Shown in pieces: positions 33,265-41,091 of a DNA stretch of 64,000 nucleotides (position 1 is its first letter; every line of letters begins with the position of its first letter). Under the pieces are notes generated by a model. The model was not told where the DNA came from. It saw nothing but the letters and a program-made list of their open reading frames with translations, and searched no databases. The translations under genes and the position numbers were made by a program. The DNA is taken from contig JAETTM010000006.1 of the NCBI GenBank assembly GCA_021769135.1, positions 1 through 64,000 of the forward strand, read 5' to 3'. The stretch comes from Lachnospiraceae bacterium (GTDB lineage: Bacteria; Bacillota; Clostridia; Lachnospirales; Lachnospiraceae).

Positions 33265-34100
33265 AGAAATTATTTAAATATGAATGGGTCTTCTTTTGGA
33301 AGGTTCCCGCCGCCATCAATATATTCCTTGTCATAGTAACGATTATAGGGATTATTTCACTGGCTTCCCCGTTCTGGGAGCTGGACATTTGGGGGATAGA
33401 TATTTTGCTGGGTCTGGCTATCTTTTTTTACATTCTGGCCATCGCAGCCTGCTCCATTGGGGTTACCATTTATGTGGCAGTCCGCTATTATAAGAATATT
33501 TACACCGATGAAGGCTATTTGACCAACACCCTGCCCGTAACCGCAAGGCAGATTGTGCTGTCCAAACTTTTTACCAGCCTGATTTGGACCTTGCTGACCG
33601 GATTTGTGGTCAGCGTCAGCGTGCTGTCTTTGGTATATACTGCGTTCTATTCCTCCGACCTAAAATTTTGGTATGACTTTATGCGGGATTTCCCGGATTT
33701 CCTGCAGATGTTCCGGGAAGAAATGGGAATCAGCTTCTCTTTGTTCCTGATGCTGCTTTTCATACAGACCGTGTTGTCCTCCGCCTTTGCCATCCTGAAA
33801 ATATATACCGCCATCGCATTGGGCCAGCTTTTTGCCAAACATAAAGTGGCCGGCGCTTTCCTCTGGTATATTGGGGAATATGTGGTCTTCCAGATTATCA
33901 ACTCCATTATCAGCAATGCCTCCCCCCTTTCCGGCGGAATGTTCGGATACCTTTTCGGGGTCAGCTACTACAGTTACAACAGTATAGGGGAAATCATCCT
34001 CCCTTCCACGCTGATATCCATCTTTACCTCTTTGATTTTCAGCGCCGCTCTCTACTTCATTGCAGAGCATATGCTGAAGAATCAGCTGAATTTGGATTGA
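33258..34100 (+). CDS. ABC transporter permease
   Basis: A 280-residue membrane protein with about six hydrophobic helices (INIFLVIVTIIGIISLASPF, IFFYILAIAACSIGVTIYVA, LIWTLLTGFVVSVSVLSLVY and others). Its gene overlaps the end of the ATPase gene and is followed by a strong terminator. It is the membrane partner of the preceding ATPase. The substrate cannot be told from the sequence. Confidence 0.9.
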   Translation: MLKKLFKYEWVFFWKVPAAINIFLVIVTIIGIISLASPFWELDIWGIDILLGLAIFFYILAIAACSIGVTIYVAVRYYKNIYTDEGYLTNTLPVTARQIVLSKLFTSLIWTLLTGFVVSVSVLSLVYTAFYSSDLKFWYDFMRDFPDFLQMFREEMGISFSLFLMLLFIQTVLSSAFAILKIYTAIALGQLFAKHKVAGAFLWYIGEYVVFQIINSIISNASPLSGGMFGYLFGVSYYSYNSIGEIILPSTLISIFTSLIFSAALYFIAEHMLKNQLNLD

Positions 34101-34116
34101 TGCAGAACGGCAGAAC

Positions 34117-34165
34117 AAATTGGGAGGAACGGCAGCCTGCGCTGTCATTCCTCCCAATTTATTTC
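34117..34165. terminator. Terminator after the ABC operon
   Basis: AAATTGGGAGGAA and TTCCTCCCAATTT form a perfect 13-base stem around an 18-base loop, followed by ATTTCT. The A/T flanks would let it work on both strands. Confidence 0.85.
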
Positions 34166-34249
34166 TATCCTCGCATATACGGGCTTCCAATCCCTACAAA
34201 ATAGTTTGAATAACTACCCGGAAATTTTGTCCAATGCCCGCCATACGTA

Positions 34250-34483
34250 TCATCCATCCCTCTTCGCCTCCCAAAATGCCGCCGCCAGGCATACCAAAAA
34301 ACAGCCTCCGGTAAGCAGTGCATTTACTCTTTTTTCTATCTTTTTACCGCGTTTCCTGGCCGCTTTTCGATGTATTTTCTCCATCGCTTTAGCTGTTTTT
34401 TGCTTTTCCTTTATTATTTTTATTAATGGTTTCGTTAACTCTTTCTGTAACTTTGGCCACTTCTTTTTCTTCTTATTTTTCAT
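34250..34483 (-). CDS. Small lysine-rich membrane protein
   Basis: A 77-residue protein starting MKNKKKKKWPKLQKEL. The first 50 residues are extremely basic, followed by one membrane segment (VNALLTGGCFLVCLAAAFW) and a short charged tail. AGGGGTGG precedes ATG 34483. The layout suggests a small envelope or nucleic-acid-binding membrane peptide; I know no family. It lies downstream of the terminator of the SpoIID-like gene and is convergent with the ABC operon. Confidence 0.55.
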   Translation of the reverse strand: MKNKKKKKWPKLQKELTKPLIKIIKEKQKTAKAMEKIHRKAARKRGKKIEKRVNALLTGGCFLVCLAAAFWEAKRDG

Positions 34484-34591
34484 TTTCCGTCCACCCCTTT
34501 CTCTTTGCGCTGTTTATCCCAATCAAAAGTACCTTATTATTGGCTTTAATGTTTATAATAATAGTTTTTCACGGCATAAAAGTCAATATGC

Positions 34592-34642
34592 AAAAATAGC
34601 GCGTCATGGAAATCAATTATCATGATTTCCCGACGCGCTGAC
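34592..34642 (-). terminator. Terminator of the interrupted SpoIID-like gene
   Basis: AGCGCGTC with ATGGAAATCA pairs with TGATTTCCC and GACGCGCT; on the minus strand the stem is followed by TATTTTTGC. It lies 45 bases beyond the end of the SpoIID-like C-terminal half. Confidence 0.8.
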
Positions 34643-34686
34643 TGCAGCATCGGAAGTTCCCTTTTCAGAAGATGACGAAAAAACTT

Positions 34687-35274
34687 TTACACCGGTTCCG
34701 CAATCCTGCTGACCCCCACATAGATATTTGAAATCTGATACCACGTAGGATAGTCCACTATCCCGGACTGGGGAAGGTTGAATATCCTCTGAAATGCCCT
34801 TACTGCCTCCGCCGTCCTGTTCCCATAAATCCCATCCGCCGCGATTACCGGAATCGCCGGATAATTTTGGGCAATCCGGTTCAGCTGCTGCTGCATCTGG
34901 CGCACCTTTTCCCCTCTGGAACCGATATTCAGGTCATACCCCGGCCAGGAGGACGGCACCCCCGCGATGCTTTCCGCAGAATTGATATACATATCGTTCC
35001 CAAAATAGTAACGGATAATCTCAATCGCCGAATACCCTTCATCCCCCAGATATTTGGAGCCCCATTGGCTCAAGCCGCTGCATGTAGCCCGGTTGCCATC
35101 ACAGTAGGAAGTAAAAATTGGCTGCCGCACCCCTGGGCGGGATAAATAATTGGCAAAAATCGTATCCACCAGATAGTCGATATTCTCGAAAATATTCCTT
35201 CCCCGCATCCATTTCTGGTCATAGGCAGTGGAAGAAGTAATGGTAAAATTAAATCCCTGATTTCTGTACCCCAT
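34687..35274 (-). pseudogene. C-terminal half of a split SpoIID-like, peptidoglycan-binding protein
   Basis: Homology-like sequence begins at YRNQGFNFTITSSTAYDQ (about 35268) and continues with CSGLSQWGSKYLGDEGYSAI, which resembles the end of a SpoIID/LytB domain. A peptidoglycan-binding domain follows (NIGSRGEKVRQMQQQLNRI, then DGIYGNRTAEAVRAFQR). The ATG at 35274 is fortuitous: the natural N-terminal half is at 37973-38671, beyond the recombinase element. Joining both at AAT gives an uninterrupted frame, WYRN-QGFNF. The whole protein probably acts on spore or cell-wall peptidoglycan; which of these is not shown. Confidence 0.85.
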
Positions 35275-35311
35275 AACCCATACTCATTCGGGATTGAAAC
35301 AACTCGTTCAA

Positions 35312-35405
35312 GTCAACAACTCTGCTGCAAGCAGCGGGGTTGTTGACCCTCGCGGCAGTCGCCAAATGTCTGCAAGCAGCCACTTGGCTCATTGCTCGCG
35401 GGAAT
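35312..35405 (+). repeat. Family C repeat at the end of the recombinase gene
   Basis: A shortened copy of the repeat at 22081-22210 (GTCAACAACTCTGCTGCAAG at the start, CTCATTGCTCGCGGGAATCA at the end). The last codons and stop of the serine recombinase lie in this repeat. Confidence 0.75.
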
Positions 35406-37056
35406 CAATTTTGAAGCGGATGTTTATATTGTCTTTTCTAATGTCAATGCGCTCTATCAGTTTGTTTGCCAGAACTCTCTTTCGCGAAACATCTGCATTC
35501 AAGAAGATTTTTTTCCATGTGAGGAGTTTCTGTTGGCTTTCCACCCATTCATTCATAGATACAGATGATTGCTCTATTTCTGACTTTATCTGATTTACTT
35601 TATCCTGCTGTACCTGTTCCCTTTTTTCGTGTTCTTCAATCATTGACATTAATCTTTTTAGGCTCATATCATAACTGCCTGTCATAGCTTCCGGTATTTT
35701 GCTGTTCATGAAATCAATTTCATTCCTGATTTTTTCAAGCTTCTTTTTCTCTTTTGACAATTCTGATTCTTTTTTTCTTTGTTCCTCACCCTGTTTTTGT
35801 TTGATTAGCTGAAAAATATCTTCGTTTTCCTGCAGCTTATCGATATATCCGGATAAAATGTTGAATACAACCCCGTCCACCTTATCGGCTCTGAATTGTT
35901 TTGTCTTATCATGGGGAACGCCTTGCCATGCCTGATTGCATTTATAGATTGGAATTTTGCTTGTACGTCTTTCGCCTGTATCTTTAATCGTCCAGTAATT
36001 ATATTTGCTTCCATTCACCATTTTACAGCCGCAATACCCACAATGCAGTATATCTATCAAAGGAAGCATGCCATTATTTCTGCTGATTACCGTTACATTT
36101 TGGTTTTCGAGTTTCTTTGTATATCTACTTGCCCGTAATGCACGCTTTTCCTGGACTCTGTTCCATGTATTATCATCAATAATCCTAATTGCTTCGTTTG
36201 GTTCATCCGCTATAATCCAGTCTTTACTTTTCAAAGAATGATATTTTCCGTTTATTCTTTCCCTGCGTTTATATGCAACACGGCCGGAATAAATAGGATT
36301 TGTCAAGATGCTTGTAATGGTTCCGCCTTGCCAGTTTTCCTTCTTTGGAGAGAGCTGTCTGTACTTCTCATTCTCATTTAACACTTTCGCGATTTTTACA
36401 GAACCAAACTCCATATTCAGAGACAGGCTGTAGATATGCTTTACAATTTCAGCTTCATCAGAACATATCACCAATTTTTTCAATAGCCGTCCATGATTAC
36501 TCAATTTACCTGAATCTTCCAATCTATAACCATAAGGTGCTTTACCTCCCATAAACTTGCCCCCGGCCACCAGTTTTTGGGCAGTATCTTTTACCCTCAT
36601 GCCTGTATCAGAACTGCTTTTTTGCGCGTTCCCGTATCTTAAAGCTAATACCATCTGCCCCATTATGTCATTGGTTTCAGGGGAAATACAGCCGTCTTTC
36701 ACCGTGTATATGTCAACTCCTAAACTTTTCAGAGCCATAACATAATACCCTATTTCCCACATTCTCCGTCCGATGCGGTCATCTTTATAAACAACTAATA
36801 TATCATACTCTTTGTTTTGGGCATCTTTATAGGCTTCTTGCAAAGCCTCCCTGTCCTCGACAGAATTTTTGTATCCGCTGATACCGCCTTCAAAATATTC
36901 CTTTTCATCAAGTTTCCAATCTTTATGTTGATAGACATAATCTGATACAAGCTGCCGCTGTACATCTAAATCTCCATCAGCATCAAGCTGCTGTTCAGAG
37001 CTTACTCTTAATAACATTCTTGCCCGTTTTATAGCTTCTGTTTCTTTTTTAACCAT
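35389..37056 (-). CDS. Large serine recombinase
   Basis: A 555-residue site-specific recombinase. The resolvase catalytic domain is at residues 10-150, with the nucleophile in MLLRVSSEQQ and ILVVYKDDRIGRRMWEIGYY following. A Recombinase domain follows (GGKAPYGYRLE, then SILTNPIYSGRVAYKRRE). Next come a zinc ribbon starting CGYCGCKMVNG and a long coiled coil near 410-500 (KKESELSKEKKKLEKIRNEI). The length is typical of integrases that act alone. It probably integrated the surrounding element and could excise it. Its last residues are encoded by repeat C. Confidence 0.95.
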   Translation of the reverse strand: MVKKETEAIKRARMLLRVSSEQQLDADGDLDVQRQLVSDYVYQHKDWKLDEKEYFEGGISGYKNSVEDREALQEAYKDAQNKEYDILVVYKDDRIGRRMWEIGYYVMALKSLGVDIYTVKDGCISPETNDIMGQMVLALRYGNAQKSSSDTGMRVKDTAQKLVAGGKFMGGKAPYGYRLEDSGKLSNHGRLLKKLVICSDEAEIVKHIYSLSLNMEFGSVKIAKVLNENEKYRQLSPKKENWQGGTITSILTNPIYSGRVAYKRRERINGKYHSLKSKDWIIADEPNEAIRIIDDNTWNRVQEKRALRASRYTKKLENQNVTVISRNNGMLPLIDILHCGYCGCKMVNGSKYNYWTIKDTGERRTSKIPIYKCNQAWQGVPHDKTKQFRADKVDGVVFNILSGYIDKLQENEDIFQLIKQKQGEEQRKKESELSKEKKKLEKIRNEIDFMNSKIPEAMTGSYDMSLKRLMSMIEEHEKREQVQQDKVNQIKSEIEQSSVSMNEWVESQQKLLTWKKIFLNADVSRKRVLANKLIERIDIRKDNINIRFKIDSREQ

Positions 37057-37090
37057 GAATTTTCCCCTTTCCGGTGCATGACCTATAATG

Positions 37091-37285
37091 CTACATTTTT
37101 AATACTTTTTCAAGATACTCATTTAGCATTCCGGCCAAAATACTTTTTGCTTCTGATATAATAAAGCCCTCCTGAGAATTGCACGGAAATTCTAAAGTAA
37201 TTTCCATACCGTTATCCTCTGTTGTAATGCATTGAAATACCTGACTATCCACAGATTTCTCCAAGGTTCTTCTCTTTACCCTCAT
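37091..37285 (-). CDS. Small protein upstream of the recombinase
   Basis: A peptide of about 64 residues from ATG 37285 (MRVKRRTLEKSVDSQVFQC), ending SILAGMLNEYLEKVLKM. An ATG at 37312 would lengthen it into a terminator. No clear ribosome site is seen. Its place and C-terminal helix recall the small TnpW-like proteins found beside clostridial serine recombinases, where they may help excision; this is a positional argument only. Confidence 0.5.
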   Translation of the reverse strand: MRVKRRTLEKSVDSQVFQCITTEDNGMEITLEFPCNSQEGFIISEAKSILAGMLNEYLEKVLKM

Positions 37286-37301
37286 TTTATGAATAGAAAC
37301 A

Positions 37302-37352
37302 AAAAAAATCACTCTAATAGCCTTTTTGAACAGCTATAAAGTGATTTTTTGC
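37302..37352 (-). terminator. Terminator after the DUF4160 gene
   Basis: On the minus strand AAAAATCACT and ATAGC pair with GCTAT and AGTGATTTTT, followed by further T residues. It separates the two-gene pair from the recombinase genes. Confidence 0.8.
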
Positions 37353-37364
37353 CCTTTCAATTTT

Positions 37365-37643
37365 TTAACAATAGAATTTAATTTCATCTGTTACAAAAAA
37401 TTTCTTCCACTCGGCGCAGATAAGGAAAAACTGTGCTGATATAAATGTCATTAATGTATTTAATTCCTTTTTCGAAATCTGACTTCCATTGCTGGCCAGG
37501 ATACACCCTCCCTTTTTTGTCAGCCATATCTTGGTGCTGTTTGGAAAAGGCTTCCCTTTCGATATGTGTACATGAATCGGTTCTCCGTTCTCATTAGCCC
37601 AGAAATAAATTTTATAGCCGCTTACTGTGAATAAATTAGGCAA
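37365..37643 (-). CDS. DUF4160 protein
   Basis: A 92-residue protein beginning at TTG 37643 (LPNLFTVSGYKIYFWANENG) with EPIHVHISKGKP, the DUF4160 signature, and WLTKKGGCILASNGS. I chose the TTG start because it overlaps the end of the 89-residue gene, follows GAGGGGGG, and matches where family members begin; no ATG lies nearby in frame. DUF4160 proteins usually come paired with a small partner gene and have been suggested to be toxin-antitoxin-like. That has not been shown here. Confidence 0.8.
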   Translation of the reverse strand: MPNLFTVSGYKIYFWANENGEPIHVHISKGKPFPNSTKIWLTKKGGCILASNGSQISKKELNTLMTFISAQFFLICAEWKKFFVTDEIKFYC

Positions 37644-37905
37644 TCTGGATTCCCCCCTCTGCCGCATATTTGTACAGCAAATGTGCATTACTTTGAAGCA
37701 ATTGCTCAAATAAGGCAATTTCTTCATCAGAATATCCCTCTTTTTGAATCCACCTATACTCTGGAAGTTCACATCTTGCAGAATCAAAGCCATCTTCTGT
37801 CGGACGTTCAAAATGGACAATTACTTTTTGCACATTATTTTCTTCTATAATCTGTGAGTGGACAATCTCTGTTTCATCATATAAAGTCATATACGGATAC
37901 ATCAT
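37636..37905 (-). CDS. Partner protein of the DUF4160 gene
   Basis: An 89-residue acidic protein (MMYPYMTLYDETEIVHSQII, VIVHFERPTEDGFDSARCEL, LLQSNAHLLYKYAAEGG). The start follows AAGGAG. It overlaps the DUF4160 gene by 8 bases, so the two proteins are made together, as is common for this pair in Lachnospiraceae. It has no known activity. It is the first gene inside the recombinase element, read from near the host junction. Confidence 0.75.
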   Translation of the reverse strand: MMYPYMTLYDETEIVHSQIIEENNVQKVIVHFERPTEDGFDSARCELPEYRWIQKEGYSDEEIALFEQLLQSNAHLLYKYAAEGGIQIA

Positions 37906-37972
37906 GTCTTTCCTCTCCTTTCCTTACTTTTCATTATACCCTTGCCTATTGTAAAAAACAATCCCTGAACCA

Positions 37973-38671
37973 CTATATATTCCGATACCACTCCGTATAC
38001 ACCCTGTTCAAAGTCACTGACATAATAGCCAGAATATTGGCATAAATGGAATTTTCCGGCCATGTGGCATAAATCTCCGAGGAAGCTACATTTTTAATAT
38101 AATCTTTGTATTTTACATAATAGTTAGGGGCAGTGGAATCCGAAGGCACACCGTCATGCACCACTACGTATTCCGGGATTACTACCCTGCTAAGTACGAT
38201 TTCCCCGGTTTCATCCATGGGCTTGATTTCGTCCTCCGGAATTTTAGGCGGATATTCCCCATACAACGTATGATCCGGGATAACGATGGTTTCCTCTTTT
38301 CCACGCTCCACCTCTATAGGGTTCATCTCAATGGGCTGCAATGCCAGAGAGTCCGGCAGGATTTCCGTTCCGGATACCATGACCGGCTCATACCCGGGCG
38401 CTTCCACTTCGATATTGTATTCCGAATAAGGCTGGTCTGCCCCCGGCTCCATGCTGTATTCCAACGGCGGGGAGGGCAGCGCGATTTCCTCCGTTTGTCC
38501 TGATATATCGGTGTTCAATGTTTCGATGATGGAATCGGGCATTCCCTTATAGGAAATTTTAATCGTGGCGTCCGTGACCGGAAGCAATCCGATGGAAGAG
38601 GTCACGCTGATTTTCAGCCTCCCGGTATCAGGGCCGGCATTCTGCATAGCATGTATCATATTTACAGGCAT
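37973..38671 (-). pseudogene. N-terminal half of the split SpoIID-like protein
   Basis: A fragment of 232 residues. Residues 18-115 form a beta-sandwich, like carboxypeptidase-regulatory domains (LKISVTSSIGLLPVTDATIK, YNIEVEAPGYEPVMVSG). The first part of the SpoIID-like domain follows from about 165 (YVVVHDGVPSDSTAPNYYV, NVASSEIYATWPENSIYANI, NRVYTEWYRN). It ends at an artificial Ile-stop inside the element. The missing part lies at 34687-35268. A short cytosolic start without a signal peptide is seen, as in spore-coat-associated relatives. Confidence 0.85.
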
Positions 38672-38677
38672 AACAAA

Positions 38678-38715
38678 ACCTCTGCATATTTGTTTAAAAC
38701 ATTATATGCAGAGGT
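38678..38715 (-). terminator. htpG terminator overlapping the ribosome site of the next gene
   Basis: ACCTCTGCATAT and ATATGCAGAGGT form a perfect 12-base stem around a 14-base loop. On the minus strand TTTTGTT follows. The 3' arm holds AGAGG, the only ribosome-binding site for the SpoIID-like gene at 38671. Confidence 0.8.
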
Positions 38716-38765
38716 CTCTTAGCCCGTGATTCTTTACTTACACATATGCCGCTGGCGCTGTCCTT

Positions 38766-38789
38766 TATTCCCGCGGGCAATGAGCCTGC
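38766..38789 (-). repeat. Fragment of repeat family C
   Basis: On the minus strand GGCTCATTGCCCGCGGGAAT matches the right end of the copies at 22081 and 35312 with one change. It lies between the htpG stop and its terminator. Confidence 0.55.
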
Positions 38790-38807
38790 GGCTTTTAAAC
38801 AGCCACA

Positions 38808-40892
38808 TTATTTGGTCAGCGTCATCATAATTTCGTTGCTCCTGGCAATAAACTTGGTCATCGCTTCCGGAGATAACGGGGCATTTTGCAAAAGCGCAAG
38901 GTCATAAAGCTGCTCGCAAATCATAGTTACATTGCCGCCTTCTTTATGCTCCAATATATACTTCACCAACGGATGGTTTGCATTGAGGACAAGGGTCTCC
39001 CCTTCTTTGCCGAAGCCCATGTCCATCCCGTTCATGGCATACATTTTCATCATATCCTGCATGCGCCTGCTTTCCTCCGAAACCGTAATCATGGAGGATA
39101 TCTTCTCATCTTTGAGATTTTCCACCTTCACAACCAAGTTTTCCTTCTTCAAGGCATCCTTCATAACCTTTGCAATTTCTTCCGACTGCTTCTCCAGTTC
39201 TTTTGCCGCCTCTTCTGAAGTCTCCGATTTGAAGGAGTCCGTCAAATCCGCATCGATGCGCTGGAATTTAATTCCCTCGTTCTTTGCTTCCAGCTGGGAA
39301 ATAAAGGGCTGGTCAATATTATGTGTCAGGATAACCGCATCCATGCCCGCCGCCTTAAACATATTGATGTACTGGCTCTGCTGCTGTTCGTCCGTCACAT
39401 AATATATAATTTTTTCTTTCTTTTCCTCTTCGGAAGCGCCTTCTCCGCTTTCTCCCTCTTCTCCGGAAGCATCGCTTTCCTTCGAGCCCTCATCCGGGGT
39501 TACCACTTCCGCTTCCACCTTGTTCCCGTTTTCATCCACTACATCCGCTTCTTCGCCATCCGTCTTCTTCACTTCCAGACATTCCGGCAGCGTCAGATAT
39601 TTCCCATCCAAATTCTTAAAGAGAATATAATCCGTCATTTTCTCGCAGAATTTATCATCTTTCAAGCAGCCGAATTTGATGAATGGGCTGATATCGTCCC
39701 AATATTTATCGTATTCCTCTTTTTCCGTCTTGCACATGCCGGAAAGCTTATCCGCTACTTTTTTGGAAATATAGTCGGAAATCTTTTTCACAAAGCCATC
39801 GTTCTGCAATGCGCTCCTAGAAACGTTCAACGGCAAATCCGGGCAGTCGATGACACCCTTTAACAATAACAGGAATTCGGGAATCACTTCTTTAATATTG
39901 TCAGCAATAAACACCTGATTGTTGTACAGCTTTATAGTGCCCTCAATGGATTCGTATTCCATATTAATCTTAGGGAAATAGAGGATTCCTTTCAGGTTAA
40001 AAGGATAATCCATATTCAGGTGAATCCAGAAAAGGGGCTCCTTGTAATCCATAAATACCTTGCGGTAAAATTCCAGGTATTCTTCCTTGGTGCATTCGTT
40101 GGGGTGTTTTGTCCAAAGGGGCGTCGTCTCGTTCAAAAGCTCCGGCCTCTTTATGATTTTCAGCTTCTGCTCGTCCTCTTCCTTTTCCTTTGCAATCTCC
40201 TCTACCACGGTATCCGTATCCAGCTTTTCCTCCGCCTTGATGGTCTGGGTATCCGTCGTATTCGCTTTGGAAAGATAAATCTCCGTAGGCATAAAGGAAC
40301 AGTACTTTTTGATTACTTCCCTGGCCTTATATTCGTTGCAGAACTCCAAACAATCCTCATTGATGAAAAGGGTAATCTCCGTACCCACTTCCGTCCGGCT
40401 CCCCTCCGTCATATCGAATTCCGTGCCGCCGTCGCACTCCCAATGTACAGGCTGCGCCCCTTCTTTATAGGAAAGGGTATCGATATGCACCTGATCCGCC
40501 ACCATGAATGCGGAATAGAATCCTAAGCCGAAATGGCCGATAATCTGGTCTTCGTTCGTCTTATCCTTATATTTTTCAAAGAAATCCGTAGCCCCCGAAA
40601 AAGCTATCTGGTTAATGTACTCTTCTACCTCGTCCGCCGTCATGCCGATACCGTTGTCAATAAACTTCAGCGTCTTTTCTTCCGGGTTTACCACTACCTG
40701 GATTTTCGCCTTATAATCATCCTTCAGGGTACACTCTCCCATCATTTCCAGCTTCTTCAGCTTTGTAATCGCATCACACCCATTGGAAATCATTTCCCTC
40801 ATAAAAATGTCATGGTCGGAATAGAGCCATTTCTTAATAATGGGAAAAATATTATCGCTGTTTATTGATAGATTGCCATGTTTTGCTGCCAT
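38808..40892 (-). CDS. htpG: Chaperone HtpG (Hsp90)
   Basis: A 694-residue Hsp90-family ATP-dependent chaperone. The N-terminal GHKL ATPase has REMISNGCDAITKL, KFIDNGIGMTADEV and GHFGLGFYSAFMVAD. The middle domain is intact (LPLNVSRSALQNDGFVKKIS), and the C-terminal dimerisation part ends the protein. An acidic linker near 480-510, EGSKESDASGEEGESGEGAS, is longer than in many homologues. A perfect CIRCE element lies upstream, so HrcA should repress it. Confidence 0.97.
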   Translation of the reverse strand: MAAKHGNLSINSDNIFPIIKKWLYSDHDIFMREMISNGCDAITKLKKLEMMGECTLKDDYKAKIQVVVNPEEKTLKFIDNGIGMTADEVEEYINQIAFSGATDFFEKYKDKTNEDQIIGHFGLGFYSAFMVADQVHIDTLSYKEGAQPVHWECDGGTEFDMTEGSRTEVGTEITLFINEDCLEFCNEYKAREVIKKYCSFMPTEIYLSKANTTDTQTIKAEEKLDTDTVVEEIAKEKEEDEQKLKIIKRPELLNETTPLWTKHPNECTKEEYLEFYRKVFMDYKEPLFWIHLNMDYPFNLKGILYFPKINMEYESIEGTIKLYNNQVFIADNIKEVIPEFLLLLKGVIDCPDLPLNVSRSALQNDGFVKKISDYISKKVADKLSGMCKTEKEEYDKYWDDISPFIKFGCLKDDKFCEKMTDYILFKNLDGKYLTLPECLEVKKTDGEEADVVDENGNKVEAEVVTPDEGSKESDASGEEGESGEGASEEEKKEKIIYYVTDEQQQSQYINMFKAAGMDAVILTHNIDQPFISQLEAKNEGIKFQRIDADLTDSFKSETSEEAAKELEKQSEEIAKVMKDALKKENLVVKVENLKDEKISSMITVSEESRRMQDMMKMYAMNGMDMGFGKEGETLVLNANHPLVKYILEHKEGGNVTMICEQLYDLALLQNAPLSPEAMTKFIARSNEIMMTLTK

Positions 40893-40955
40893 AATGCGCC
40901 ACTTCCTTTTCTTTATTTTCTTAAATCCGGCATCAAAAGCCTTGCTCTGCTTTTT

Positions 40956-40984
40956 AGTTTAATTCCAAAGAAAATAAAAGTCAA
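40956..40984 (-). promoter_or_regulatory. htpG promoter
   Basis: On the minus strand TTGACT (40984-40979), a 17-base spacer and TAAACT (40961-40956) form a housekeeping-type promoter 64 bases before the htpG start. The CIRCE element ends eight bases upstream of the -35. Confidence 0.7.
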
Positions 40985-40991
40985 GACAAAA

Positions 40992-41018
40992 TTAGCACTC
41001 ATTTTAAACGAGTGCTAA
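40992..41018. promoter_or_regulatory. CIRCE operator
   Basis: TTAGCACTC, nine bases, GAGTGCTAA: a perfect match to the HrcA-binding CIRCE consensus, placed just upstream of the htpG promoter. Confidence 0.95.
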
Positions 41019-41091
41019 TAATTTCGCTTTTCCCCAGTATTTACGCCATTTTTCGTATTTCTAAAATTTTTGTAAACATTCTTTTTATTCG

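Larger units (their letters stand above)
35263..37981 (-). mobile_element. Serine-recombinase element inserted in the SpoIID-like gene
   Basis: A 2.7 kb insertion bounded by AAT on both sides (35260-35262 and 37979-37981). It holds a large serine recombinase, a small gene before it, a two-gene pair (89 residues and DUF4160), and a copy of intergenic repeat C at one end. Removing 35263-37981 restores the host reading frame. No transposase, phage structural gene or long terminal repeat is visible. The size, content and precise frame restoration fit an integrase-type insertion that may be excisable. Confidence 0.8.

Noticed and set aside
35263-37981. Prophage or IS607-type transposon interpretation of the insertion
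   Set aside because: No phage structural genes, no TnpB, and the recombinase is a large serine integrase with zinc ribbon and coiled coil, not a small IS607 TnpA.
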